Below the pieces are notes generated by a model. The model did not search any database, was not told the origin of the DNA, and worked only from the letters and a program-made list of their open reading frames with translations. From NCBI GenBank assembly GCA_036504035.1, contig DASXVV010000002.1, positions 124,001-188,000 of the forward strand: a stretch of 64,000 nucleotides of DNA, read 5' to 3'. Made by a program: the position numbers and the translations under genes. Shown piece after piece: positions 45,330 to 53,264 of the stretch. The DNA comes from Candidatus Deferrimicrobiaceae bacterium (GTDB taxonomy: Bacteria; Desulfobacterota; Deferrimicrobia; Deferrimicrobiales; Deferrimicrobiaceae). Within the stretch, counting starts at the first letter, position 1. Each line of letters begins with the position of its first letter.

Positions 45330-46722
45330 GGAACATCCGCATGAGGAATCGGCCGACGGCGTTGAAGACGTCGAGGCGCGCCAGGTCGTTGTAGAACACG
45401 AGCACCATCAGCATGAGCAGCAGCGTCAGCCCGACCTGCTGAGCGATGCCGCGCGTCTTCTCGGACAAGGGTTTTCGGCGGATGCCCTCGATGGAGAAGA
45501 ACAGCAGGTGCCCGCCGTCGAGCACCGGCACCGGCAGCAGGTTGAGGATGCCCAGGTTGACGCTCAAAAGCCCGAGGAAGTTGGCGAACTGGCCGAGTCC
45601 CAGCCGCGCCTGGTCGCCCGCCATCTGGGCGATGAGAATCGGGCCGCCGAGCGTCCTGGCGGGAACCGTGCGCGCGATCAGCTTGACGACCACCATCACC
45701 GTGAGGACGATCAGCTCCCATACGCGGCGGAAGGCGAGCGCCACCGCCGATAGCGGGCCGGCTTTCCGGAGGATGGTCTCGGGACTGGCTGAGATCCCTA
45801 CCCGCGGGTCCATCGTCTTCTTTCCCGAGGCATCGACCCCGGGCTCGAGCCGCGGAGTCACGTTGAATGTCATCTCGGTCTTGCCGCGCCGGACCTCGAA
45901 CCGCATCGGGCGATCGGGGCTACCGGTGTGGACCATCCCGGACAGGACAGACCAGCTCGCGATCGAGACATTGTCGATCCGGAGCACCAGGTCGTCGTTC
46001 TGAAGACCGGCCGCCGCCGCCGGAGAGCCCGGAAGCACGGACCCGATGCGCGGCAGGGAGACGGGCGCCACGCCGATGCCCACCCCCTTGACCTTCTCTC
46101 CGAAGGGATTCCGGCCATCCTCGGGAACCGTGACGACGGAAAAGGAGAGCAGCGTTCCGTCGCGCCGCACCGACAGCGCGAGCGGCTTGCCCGGCCCCTT
46201 CTTGCTCACGGCGCTGTCGACGCCATCGAAGTCGGAAACCGGCGCGTTGTCGACCGCGACGATCAGATCGCCCGACCGGAGCCCGGCCTTCTCGGCCGGC
46301 CCGCCCGGATCGACGGAGATGCGGGAGGTCAGGACCGGCGCGCCGAGGACGAAGAACAGCCAGAAAGCGACGATCGCAAACAGGAGGTTGCCCGCAGGCC
46401 CCGCCGCGACGACCGCCATCCGGACCCACACCGGCTTGTGGTGGAAGGAACGCGCGCGATCCTCGGCCGGCACGTCGTCGCCGTCGCCCTCGCCGATCAT
46501 CTTGACGTAGCCGCCGAACGGGATCGCCGAAACCAGGTACTCGGTTTCGCCCCGCGTGAACCCGAACAGCTTCGGGCCGAACCCGAACGAGAACTTGGTC
46601 ACCCCGATGCCGAGCTTGCGCGCGACGATGAAATGGCCAAACTCGTGGACGAAGATGAGGATGCCCAGGGCGACCAGGAAGGAAAGCGCATAGGTGAGGC
46701 CGGGCGGGATCAGGTTAGTCAA
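45319..46722 (-). CDS. rseP: Site-2 intramembrane metalloprotease RseP
   Basis: 467 aa from a TTG at 46722 (LTNLIPPGLTYAL), preceded by GAGGAAG and overlapping the dxr stop by 8 bp; the frame stays open to 46773. The zinc protease motif FVHEFGHF lies in the first helix, the GGYVKMIGEGD loop follows, then two PDZ domains and the C-terminal NLLPVPVLDGGHLLFF with the zinc-ligand Asp. In relatives it cleaves anti-sigma factors such as RseA. Confidence 0.95.
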   Translation of the reverse strand: MTNLIPPGLTYALSFLVALGILIFVHEFGHFIVARKLGIGVTKFSFGFGPKLFGFTRGETEYLVSAIPFGGYVKMIGEGDGDDVPAEDRARSFHHKPVWVRMAVVAAGPAGNLLFAIVAFWLFFVLGAPVLTSRISVDPGGPAEKAGLRSGDLIVAVDNAPVSDFDGVDSAVSKKGPGKPLALSVRRDGTLLSFSVVTVPEDGRNPFGEKVKGVGIGVAPVSLPRIGSVLPGSPAAAAGLQNDDLVLRIDNVSIASWSVLSGMVHTGSPDRPMRFEVRRGKTEMTFNVTPRLEPGVDASGKKTMDPRVGISASPETILRKAGPLSAVALAFRRVWELIVLTVMVVVKLIARTVPARTLGGPILIAQMAGDQARLGLGQFANFLGLLSVNLGILNLLPVPVLDGGHLLFFSIEGIRRKPLSEKTRGIAQQVGLTLLLMLMVLVFYNDLARLDVFNAVGRFLMRMFHAG

Positions 46723-47905
46723 GTTGGGTTCTTCCTCTCCGGGTGCGGGACAGGATGCGTCCCGTTTCTTCACGTGCCGCTGCGTCGGCTTCGAGCACGT
46801 CTTCGAGCGTCCCGTCGGCCGTTCCGCAACGGGTGGCCTCGATCGCGCGCCGCACGATCCGGACGATGTCGGTGAACCGGATCGCGCCCTCGAGGAACGC
46901 GTGGACCGCCACCTCGTTGGCCGCGTTGAGCACCGCCGGCGACGTCCCGCCCGCCTCGGCCGCCGCGTAGGCCATGGATAGCGCGGGGAAGCGGCGCAGG
47001 TCGGGCTTGCCGAAGCTCCAGCCGCCGTTGAGATGCGACGCGATTCCCGGCAGTTCCAGCGGAAGCCGGCCGGGCCAGGACAGGGCGTAGCCGATCGGGA
47101 TGCGCATGTCGGGGGGGCCGAGCTGGGCGATCAGGGAGCCGTCGCGATATTCGACCATCGAGTGGACCACCGACTGTGGGTGGACGACGACGTCGATTTT
47201 GGAGGGCGGCAGGCCGAACAGCCAGGTCGCCTCGATCATCTCGAAGCCCTTGTTCATGAGCGTCGCGGAGTCGATCGTGATCTTGGCGCCCATCCGCCAG
47301 GTGGGATGCCCCAGCGCGTCGGCCACCGTGGCCTCGCGCATGCGCGCCACGGTCCAGGTGCGGAACGGGCCGCCGGAAGCGGTGAGCAGAATGCGCGCGA
47401 TGTCTTCGCGCCGGTGCCCCGCAATGGCCTGGAAGATCGCCGAATGCTCGCTGTCGACCGGAAGCAGCTCGCCGCCGGAGCGCCGGGCCGCCTCGACCAG
47501 GAACTTGCCCGCCATAACGAGCAGCTCCTTGTTGGCCAGCGCGATCCGCTTGCCCGCCCGCGCCGCGGCGATGACGGGCCGGATCGACGAGACGCCCGAG
47601 GCGGCGGCCAGCACGATGTCGGTTCCCTTCGCGGCGACCGCTTCGTGCATGCCTTCCTCGCCGAAGACGACGCGCGTGCGGGACGGGATGCCCTTGAGGC
47701 GCGAGGGGGACACCGGTTCGGACAGGCACAGAACCGACGGACGGAAGCGCTGGGCCAGCGCGACGAGCGACTTGACGTTGCGGCCGGCGCACAGCGCCGT
47801 GACGCGAAAGCGCCTGGGAAAACGACCGATGACGTCGAGCGCGTTGAGGCCGATCGAGCCGGTCGCGCCGAGGAGGGCGACGCCCTTGACGGGCGGCGCG
47901 GTCAC
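46715..47905 (-). CDS. dxr: 1-deoxy-D-xylulose 5-phosphate reductoisomerase
   Basis: 396 aa; second step of the MEP isoprenoid pathway. The GTG start at 47905 overlaps the cdsA stop (GTGA). The NADPH-binding GVALLGATGSIGLNALDVI, ANKELLVMAGKFL, LLPVDSEHSAIFQ and TIDSATLMNKGFEMIEA...VVVHPQSVVHSMVEY are all diagnostic. A frame extending upstream through cdsA is spurious. Confidence 0.97.
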   Translation of the reverse strand: MTAPPVKGVALLGATGSIGLNALDVIGRFPRRFRVTALCAGRNVKSLVALAQRFRPSVLCLSEPVSPSRLKGIPSRTRVVFGEEGMHEAVAAKGTDIVLAAASGVSSIRPVIAAARAGKRIALANKELLVMAGKFLVEAARRSGGELLPVDSEHSAIFQAIAGHRREDIARILLTASGGPFRTWTVARMREATVADALGHPTWRMGAKITIDSATLMNKGFEMIEATWLFGLPPSKIDVVVHPQSVVHSMVEYRDGSLIAQLGPPDMRIPIGYALSWPGRLPLELPGIASHLNGGWSFGKPDLRRFPALSMAYAAAEAGGTSPAVLNAANEVAVHAFLEGAIRFTDIVRIVRRAIEATRCGTADGTLEDVLEADAAAREETGRILSRTRRGRTQLD

Positions 47906-48711
47906 AGCCCGCTCCCGGCCATCGGCGCCAGGAGCGCCAGCAGGTAGAGGAGCGGGGAGACGGGAATGATGCTGTCGGCGCGATCGAACATGCCGCCGTG
48001 CCCGGGAATGATCGTCCCGCTGTCCTTGACGCCCGCCGCGCGCTTGAGCAGCGACTCGAACAGGTCGCCCGCCATCCCGGCGGCGCCCGCGAGCCCCGAG
48101 ACGCCGAACGCGTACCACAGTGGGAGCGCAGGCAGGAAGTGGGCCGCGTAGGCCGTGCCGAGCAGGAGGCTGGCCGACATCCCGCCGATCGCTCCCTCGA
48201 CGGTTTTCTTGGGCGACAGATGGGGCGCCAGCTTGTGCTTCCCGAGGAATCGACCGGTGAAATAGGCGGCCGTGTCGTTGCCCGCGACGACGAGGATGCC
48301 GAGCAGAATCCAGTGACGGCCGCCCGGCAGCGCGATCAGCCGCGGAAAGCACGAGAGGAAGCCGCCGATGTAGACCGCGCCCAGCGCGAGCATCGACGCG
48401 CGCCGCGCCTTGTCTTCGGGGGGAGTATCGCCGGGGAACACGTGGAAGAGCGCGGCCGTCACGACCAGCAGCATCGAAGGAAGCGCCGCGGACGGCGGCA
48501 GGAGCGCGCACCCCAGGAACGCGAGCAGCGTCAGCACCACGGAGGTCGCCCGGTCGCGAAGCCCGGGGAAGAACATGCGGGCGTATTCGAACCCGCACAG
48601 GGCGGTAACGACGCCGACGAAAGCGAGGAAGAGCCACCCGCTTCCGTAAAGCGTCACGCCCAGCAGCAGCGGCACCAGCACGGCCGCCGCAAGTACGCGC
48701 GTCAACAGCAC
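47902..48711 (-). CDS. cdsA: Phosphatidate cytidylyltransferase
   Basis: 269 aa integral membrane enzyme making CDP-diacylglycerol, the substrate of PssA encoded elsewhere in this window. Several hydrophobic helices; the CdsA signature is SLLKRAAGVKDSGTIIPGHG followed by GMFDRADSI at the C-terminus. It sits 2 bp after uppS. Confidence 0.96.
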   Translation of the reverse strand: MLLTRVLAAAVLVPLLLGVTLYGSGWLFLAFVGVVTALCGFEYARMFFPGLRDRATSVVLTLLAFLGCALLPPSAALPSMLLVVTAALFHVFPGDTPPEDKARRASMLALGAVYIGGFLSCFPRLIALPGGRHWILLGILVVAGNDTAAYFTGRFLGKHKLAPHLSPKKTVEGAIGGMSASLLLGTAYAAHFLPALPLWYAFGVSGLAGAAGMAGDLFESLLKRAAGVKDSGTIIPGHGGMFDRADSIIPVSPLLYLLALLAPMAGSGL

Positions 48712-48713
48712 GG

Positions 48714-49496
48714 CTACTTCCGGGAGTCCGGCTGCCCGAGCTGCTCGGCAGTCAGGCCGAAACGGCGGCGGCGGCGGGAATATTCATCGAGCGCCAGAAG
48801 GAACTCGGCCTTGCCGAAGTCGGGCCAGAGGACGTCGGTGAACACGAATTCGGCGTAGGCGGCCTGCCACAGCAGGAAGTTGCTGATCCGGATCTCGCCG
48901 CTGGTGCGGATGAGCAGGTCGGGATCGGGAATCCCGGCCGTGTCGAGCCGGGCCGCAAACGTTTCCTCGTCGATGTCGGCGGGCGAGAGCCTGCCCGCTG
49001 CGACATCCTCGGCCAGGCGGCGGGCGGCGCGCACCAGCTCGTTGCGCCCCGCGTAGGACAGGGCGAGCGTCAGGGTCATTTCGGTATTGGAAGCGGTGGC
49101 GGACATCGTGTGGCGGAGCGCCTCGCGGACGGCCATGGGAAGCCGCTCGGCCTCGCCGATGACGTTTAGGCGGATCTTCTGGCGGGAGAGCTCGGGGAGT
49201 TCCTTGAACAGGAAATCGCGGAGCAGCCCCATGAGGGTGGTGACTTCGATCTCGGGCCTTCCCCAGTTTTCGGCGGAGAAGGCGTAGAGCGTCAGGTGGG
49301 AGATGCCCAGTTCCCGCGCGCACTCGACGATGGCGCGGACCGAGCGGATGCCCATCCGGTGCCCCTCGACACGGGGGAGCCCCCGCTGCGTCGCCCAGCG
49401 CCCGTTGCCGTCCATGATGACGGCAACGTGGCGCGGGAGCGCAGCGGAACCTTCGGACTCGTTATTCCTGGACGATTGCACCGGTCGGGCAAGCAT
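48714..49496 (-). CDS. uppS: Isoprenyl (undecaprenyl) diphosphate synthase
   Basis: About 260 aa cis-prenyltransferase producing the lipid carrier for cell-wall synthesis. ALPRHVAVIMDGNGRWA with catalytic Asp, RVEGHRMGIRSVR, LTLYAFSAENWGRP and the C-terminal DLLIRTSGEIRISNFLLWQAAYAEF are canonical. The start is uncertain: the ATG at 49496 lies 35 bp inside the ferredoxin gene, a GTG at 49481 is possible, and neither has a clear ribosome binding site. Confidence 0.95.
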   Translation of the reverse strand: MLARPVQSSRNNESEGSAALPRHVAVIMDGNGRWATQRGLPRVEGHRMGIRSVRAIVECARELGISHLTLYAFSAENWGRPEIEVTTLMGLLRDFLFKELPELSRQKIRLNVIGEAERLPMAVREALRHTMSATASNTEMTLTLALSYAGRNELVRAARRLAEDVAAGRLSPADIDEETFAARLDTAGIPDPDLLIRTSGEIRISNFLLWQAAYAEFVFTDVLWPDFGKAEFLLALDEYSRRRRRFGLTAEQLGQPDSRK

Positions 49497-49629
49497 CGAT
49501 GCACGCCAGGCACTCTGTGCATGCATCGGTGATGGCGTACTTGGTTTCGCCTTCGGAGATGGCGCCGGTGGGGCAGGTGTCCTGGCAGACGCCGCAGGTG
49601 GTGCACTCATCGGTGATCTTGACGGTCAT
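49462..49629 (-). CDS. 2[4Fe-4S] ferredoxin
   Basis: 55 aa: MTVKITDECTTCGVCQDTCP followed by a second cluster motif CTECLACIDACPTGAIVQE. Both CxxCxxCxxxCP motifs are complete, so it should hold two [4Fe-4S] clusters and act as a low-potential electron carrier. AGGAGG lies upstream of the ATG. It is placed between frr and uppS, inside the translation/lipid gene run, and overlaps the proposed uppS start. Confidence 0.95.
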   Translation of the reverse strand: MTVKITDECTTCGVCQDTCPTGAISEGETKYAITDACTECLACIDACPTGAIVQE

Positions 49630-49680
49630 TTGGATAATCCTCCTTGCTTTTAGCGTGATGCGAAAGCCGTGCGGCCCTCG

Positions 49681-50235
49681 TTATACTTCCATGATCTCCT
49701 GTTCCTTTGCCTTGAGGATGTCGTCGATCTTCTTGACGAAGGCGTCGGTCTCTTTCTGGATATTTTCATGACCGCGCTTGACGTCGTCCTCGGAGATCTC
49801 TTTCTTCTTTTCCTTGTCCTTCAGCTTCTCGACCCCTTCGCGCCGGATGTTGCGGATGGCGATCCGGGCTTCCTCGGCCTCTTTCTTGAGCACCTTGACC
49901 AGCTCCTTGCGGCGCTCTTCGGTCAGTGCCGGGACCGGGACGCGGACCACCTTGCCGTCGTTGGACGGGTTGAGGCCGAGCCCCGCGGACTGGATGGCCT
50001 TCTCGATCGGGCCGATCATCTTGGTGTCCCACGGCGTGACCGTGATCAAGCGGCTTTCGGGAACCGACAGCGTGCCCACCTGCTGGATCGGCGTCAGCGT
50101 GCCGTAGTAGTCGACCTTGACCCCTTCGAGCAGCGCGAACGACGCCCGCCCGGTGCGGACCTTCCCGAGCTCTTTCTTGAACGCCTCGATGCTCCGGTTC
50201 ATCCGGTCGTCGACGTCCTTGATGATCGGGTCCAT
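49681..50235 (-). CDS. frr: Ribosome recycling factor
   Basis: 184 aa. It splits post-termination ribosomes with EF-G. The family sequence is unmistakable: KELGKVRTGRASFALLEGVKVDYYGT, LTPIQQVGTLSVPESRLI and LNPSNDGKVVRVPVPALTEE. It begins 1 bp after the pyrH stop. Confidence 0.98.
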   Translation of the reverse strand: MDPIIKDVDDRMNRSIEAFKKELGKVRTGRASFALLEGVKVDYYGTLTPIQQVGTLSVPESRLITVTPWDTKMIGPIEKAIQSAGLGLNPSNDGKVVRVPVPALTEERRKELVKVLKKEAEEARIAIRNIRREGVEKLKDKEKKKEISEDDVKRGHENIQKETDAFVKKIDDILKAKEQEIMEV

Positions 50236-50236
50236 C

Positions 50237-50968
50237 CTATTTGCCTCCGTGAACCACGGTGCCGATCTTTTCCCCGCCGACCACCCGCACGATGTTGCCC
50301 TCGACCGTGGAGTCGAAGACGACGATCGGGAGGCTGTTGTCCATGCAGAGGGAAATGGCCGTGGCATCCATGACCTTGAGATTGCGCTGGAGCGTGTCGA
50401 GGTACGTCAGCTCGGAAAACTTCTTCGCGTTCTTGTGGAGCATCGGATCCTTGTCATATACGCCGTCGACCTTGGTGGCCTTGAGGATGACGTCGGCGTT
50501 GATTTCCATCGCCCGGAGCGCCGCGGCGGTGTCGGTCGTGAAGTACGGGTTGCCGGTGCCGGCGGCGAAGATGATGACGCGCCCCTTCTCGAGGTGGCGA
50601 AGCGCCCGGCGCCGGATGTAGGGCTCGGCGATGGAGCGCATCTCGATGGCGGAGAGGACGCGGGTGACCAGGCCGTCGCGCTCGAGCCGGTCCTGCAGCG
50701 CGAGGCTGTTGATGACGGTGGCCAGCATTCCCATGTGGTCGGCCGAAGCCCGCTCGATGCCGTAGGTGCTGGAGGTGCGGATGCCGCGGAAGATGTTGCC
50801 CCCGCCGATGACGATGGCGACCTGGACCCCGGACGACGTCACCTCGCGGATCTCGCGCGACAGCCCGGCCAGGATGGCCGGATCGATGCCGTAGTCCTGG
50901 ACGCCCATGAGCGCCTCGCCCGAGAGCTTGAGCAGGATGCGACGATATGCTGGCTTCTTCTTTACCAC
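50237..50968 (-). CDS. pyrH: UMP kinase
   Basis: 243 aa. It phosphorylates UMP to UDP. I start at the GTG of [20 protein letters not shown], with GGGGG upstream; the longer frame runs through tsf. [29 protein letters not shown] and [20 protein letters not shown] are diagnostic. Between tsf and frr as in many bacteria. Confidence 0.97.
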   Translation of the reverse strand: MVKKKPAYRRILLKLSGEALMGVQDYGIDPAILAGLSREIREVTSSGVQVAIVIGGGNIFRGIRTSSTYGIERASADHMGMLATVINSLALQDRLERDGLVTRVLSAIEMRSIAEPYIRRRALRHLEKGRVIIFAAGTGNPYFTTDTAAALRAMEINADVILKATKVDGVYDKDPMLHKNAKKFSELTYLDTLQRNLKVMDATAISLCMDNSLPIVVFDSTVEGNIVRVVGGEKIGTVVHGGK

Positions 50969-50994
50969 CGGACCCCCGGTTTTAAGGACAGGAA

Positions 50995-51906
50995 TCAGCC
51001 CTGTCCCATGGTCTTGGCTACTTCGGCCGCGAAATCCTCGGCCTTCTTCTCGATCCCTTCGCCGACCTGGAAACGGGCGACGCGGGAGACCTCGAGCACG
51101 CAACCGGACTGCCCGCCGACTTCCTTGACGAGGTCGCGCACCTTCTTGTCGGGGTCCTTGATGAAGCCCTGCTCGACGAGGCAGAAATCGCCGAAGAACT
51201 TCTCGAGCTTGCCCTTGGCGATCTTGTCGAGGATGGCCGCCGGCTTGCCCTGCGCCACGGCCTGTTCGTGGTAGATGGCCATTTCGCGCGCGATCACGTC
51301 GGCGGGAACTTCCTCGCGCCGGACGGCGGTCGGGTTGGCCGCCGCCACCTGCATCGCCAGGTCGCGGCCCAGCGTCGAGACGGCTTCGGTTCCGGGGGCA
51401 GCCCCGGTCAGCTCGACCAGGACGCCGATCTTGCCGCCCATGTGGATGTAGGAGGCGATGGTGCCGCCGGCCGTCTCGAAGCGGACGAAGCGGCGAAACG
51501 AGATCTTTTCGCCGATCTTGGCGACTTTCTCGGTGAGCGCATCGGCCAGCGTGCCCGCGCCGAACGGCAGCGCCATCGCCGCATCGAGGTCGGCGGGCGC
51601 CTTGTCGCGCACCAGCTCGGCCACGGAATTGACGAAGGAAACGAAGTCTTCGGTCTTGGCGACGAAATCGGTCTCGGAGTTCACCTCGACGAGCGCGCCT
51701 TTGGAGCCGGACACGCTGGCCGCCACGAGGCCCTCGGACGCGATGCGCCCCGCCTTCTTGGCCGCCGCCGCGAGGCCCTTGGTGCGCAGGACGTCGAGCG
51801 CCTTGTCCATGTCGCCGTCGGCCTCGATGAGCGCCTTCTTGCAATCGAGCATGCCCGCGCCGGTCTTTTCGCGCAGGTCGCGTACCATTTCCGCAGTGAT
51901 CTGCAT
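50995..51906 (-). CDS. tsf: Elongation factor Ts
   Basis: 303 aa nucleotide-exchange factor for EF-Tu. N-terminal UBA-like domain with [19 protein letters not shown], then [18 protein letters not shown] and the [13 protein letters not shown] segment. Standard length and position after rpsB. Confidence 0.98.
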   Translation of the reverse strand: MQITAEMVRDLREKTGAGMLDCKKALIEADGDMDKALDVLRTKGLAAAAKKAGRIASEGLVAASVSGSKGALVEVNSETDFVAKTEDFVSFVNSVAELVRDKAPADLDAAMALPFGAGTLADALTEKVAKIGEKISFRRFVRFETAGGTIASYIHMGGKIGVLVELTGAAPGTEAVSTLGRDLAMQVAAANPTAVRREEVPADVIAREMAIYHEQAVAQGKPAAILDKIAKGKLEKFFGDFCLVEQGFIKDPDKKVRDLVKEVGGQSGCVLEVSRVARFQVGEGIEKKAEDFAAEVAKTMGQG

Positions 51907-51948
51907 CTTGTCTTATCTCCCGAATCGATATTTGTAAGGAAGGGGCGC

Positions 51949-52785
51949 CTACACCTGGGGCGGCACAGCCGGCGTGGCCGGAGCGGCCGGCGCGACGACT
52001 TCTTCGTCGCCCTCGGTGGAGATGAGCGCCATCGTCACTTCGAGGTCCTCGGTGCCCTTGTCGGCCTTGGAGGCGTTCTTCTCGGCGTACATCGCCTTGC
52101 CCTCGATGTAGGCGTCGGCCATCTTGGACAGGAACAGCTTGATGGCGCGGATCGCGTCGTCGTTGCCCGGAATGATGTGGTCGATCAGGTCGGGATCGCA
52201 GTTGGTGTCGACGATGGCGACGATGGGGATGTTGAGCCGACGGGCCTCGAGCACGGCGATGGTCTCGCGCGACGGATCGACGATGAACAGGGCGTCGGGC
52301 AGGCGGCGGAGCTGGGCGATGCCGCCGAGGATCTTCTCGAGCTTGGCGTGCTCCTTGTCCATCAGCAGCACTTCCTTCTTGGGAAGGCGCTCGGCCGTGC
52401 CGTCGGTGTGCATGTCGGCCAGCTTCTGGAGCCGGTCGAGGCTCTTGCGGATGGTCTGGAAGTTGGTGAGCATGCCGCCCAGCCAGCGCTGGTTGACGTA
52501 GGGAGCCCCGGCGCGGCGGGCTTCTTCCTCGACCGCTTCCTGGGCCTGCTTCTTGGTGCCGACGAAGAGCAGCGTCTTGCCTTCGGAGGCCATGGTGCGG
52601 ACCGTGTCATAGGCGGCCCGGAACATCTTGACCGTCTGCTGGAGGTCGATGATGTAGATGCCGTTGCGGGCCGTGAAGATGTACTTCTTCATCTTGGGGT
52701 TCCACCGCTTGGTCTGGTGACCGAAGTGGACGCCCGCCTCGAGCAATTGCTTCATGGTGATGATGGAGCTCTGGCCGTTGGACAT
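51949..52785 (-). CDS. rpsB: 30S ribosomal protein S2
   Basis: 278 aa. [34 protein letters not shown] and [13 protein letters not shown] are diagnostic. The C-terminus has an Ala/Pro/Val-rich extension ([18 protein letters not shown]). GGGGAGG lies upstream of the ATG. First gene of the run, with its own promoter and structured leader. Confidence 0.98.
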   Translation of the reverse strand: MSNGQSSIITMKQLLEAGVHFGHQTKRWNPKMKKYIFTARNGIYIIDLQQTVKMFRAAYDTVRTMASEGKTLLFVGTKKQAQEAVEEEARRAGAPYVNQRWLGGMLTNFQTIRKSLDRLQKLADMHTDGTAERLPKKEVLLMDKEHAKLEKILGGIAQLRRLPDALFIVDPSRETIAVLEARRLNIPIVAIVDTNCDPDLIDHIIPGNDDAIRAIKLFLSKMADAYIEGKAMYAEKNASKADKGTEDLEVTMALISTEGDEEVVAPAAPATPAVPPQV

Positions 52786-52942
52786 TGCTTTGAATCCTCC
52801 CCTGCTGGGTTTTTTCCTCCGGGCGTTCGTCCCCCCTCCCGACCTGTCGGCTGCGAAAGCCGGCAGGCACCCGGGAAAGAGTCCCGACCCGTGGGTAATG
52901 GTGAAACGTTTTCTTATACCACCGAAACGCGGTCAGGATCAA
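52786..52942 (-). promoter_or_regulatory. rpsB promoter and structured 5' leader
   Basis: On the minus strand, TTGATC (52937-52942) and TATAAG (52913-52918) are 18 bp apart, giving a leader of about 120 nt. The leader contains a 10-bp hairpin with one mismatch (CCTGCCGGCT/AGCCGACAGG) and GGGTCGGGA-type complementary runs. It may mediate autoregulation by S2, as known for other rpsB leaders, but it matches no family I can name. Confidence 0.6.
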
Positions 52943-53264
52943 GCAAAAGGATTTCAGGGGACATTTGCCTGCATCACAATCCCGTAATCCGCACCTCTCT
53001 TTAATTTCAGAACTGTTCTCGATAAGCTGGTGTCAGCCATGCCCCCTGTTTTACCGAATCAGGAATTCAGTGCAATAACGGATGACTACAAGCAGCGGCT
53101 CGACCGGACCCATTTTTGGCATGATCGATGCGTAAGACCTCCGTATCCGAAACGTTCGTTAGATTTTGCACGACCCGGCACTCAGGCCATGCTGCGTGAA
53201 CAAGGCGTTGGGAACCTTCGCGCCCGCCGGGAACCGATACCTTTCCATAGGGGGCAGGAGAACC
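52943..53264. other. Intergenic stretch between rpsB and the ASH-repeat protein
   Basis: About 320 bp without a gene. The only promoter-like feature seen for the rightward gene is a sigma-54-like pair at 53117-53131: TGGCAT, then GC placed ten bases after the GG. The -12 element is weak (ATGC rather than TTGC). I see no known riboswitch in it. Confidence 0.4.

Noticed and set aside
53000-53264. Cyclic di-GMP (GEMM) riboswitch before the ASH-repeat gene
   Set aside because: GC-rich paired segments are present, but the conserved GEMM core elements were not found on reading.
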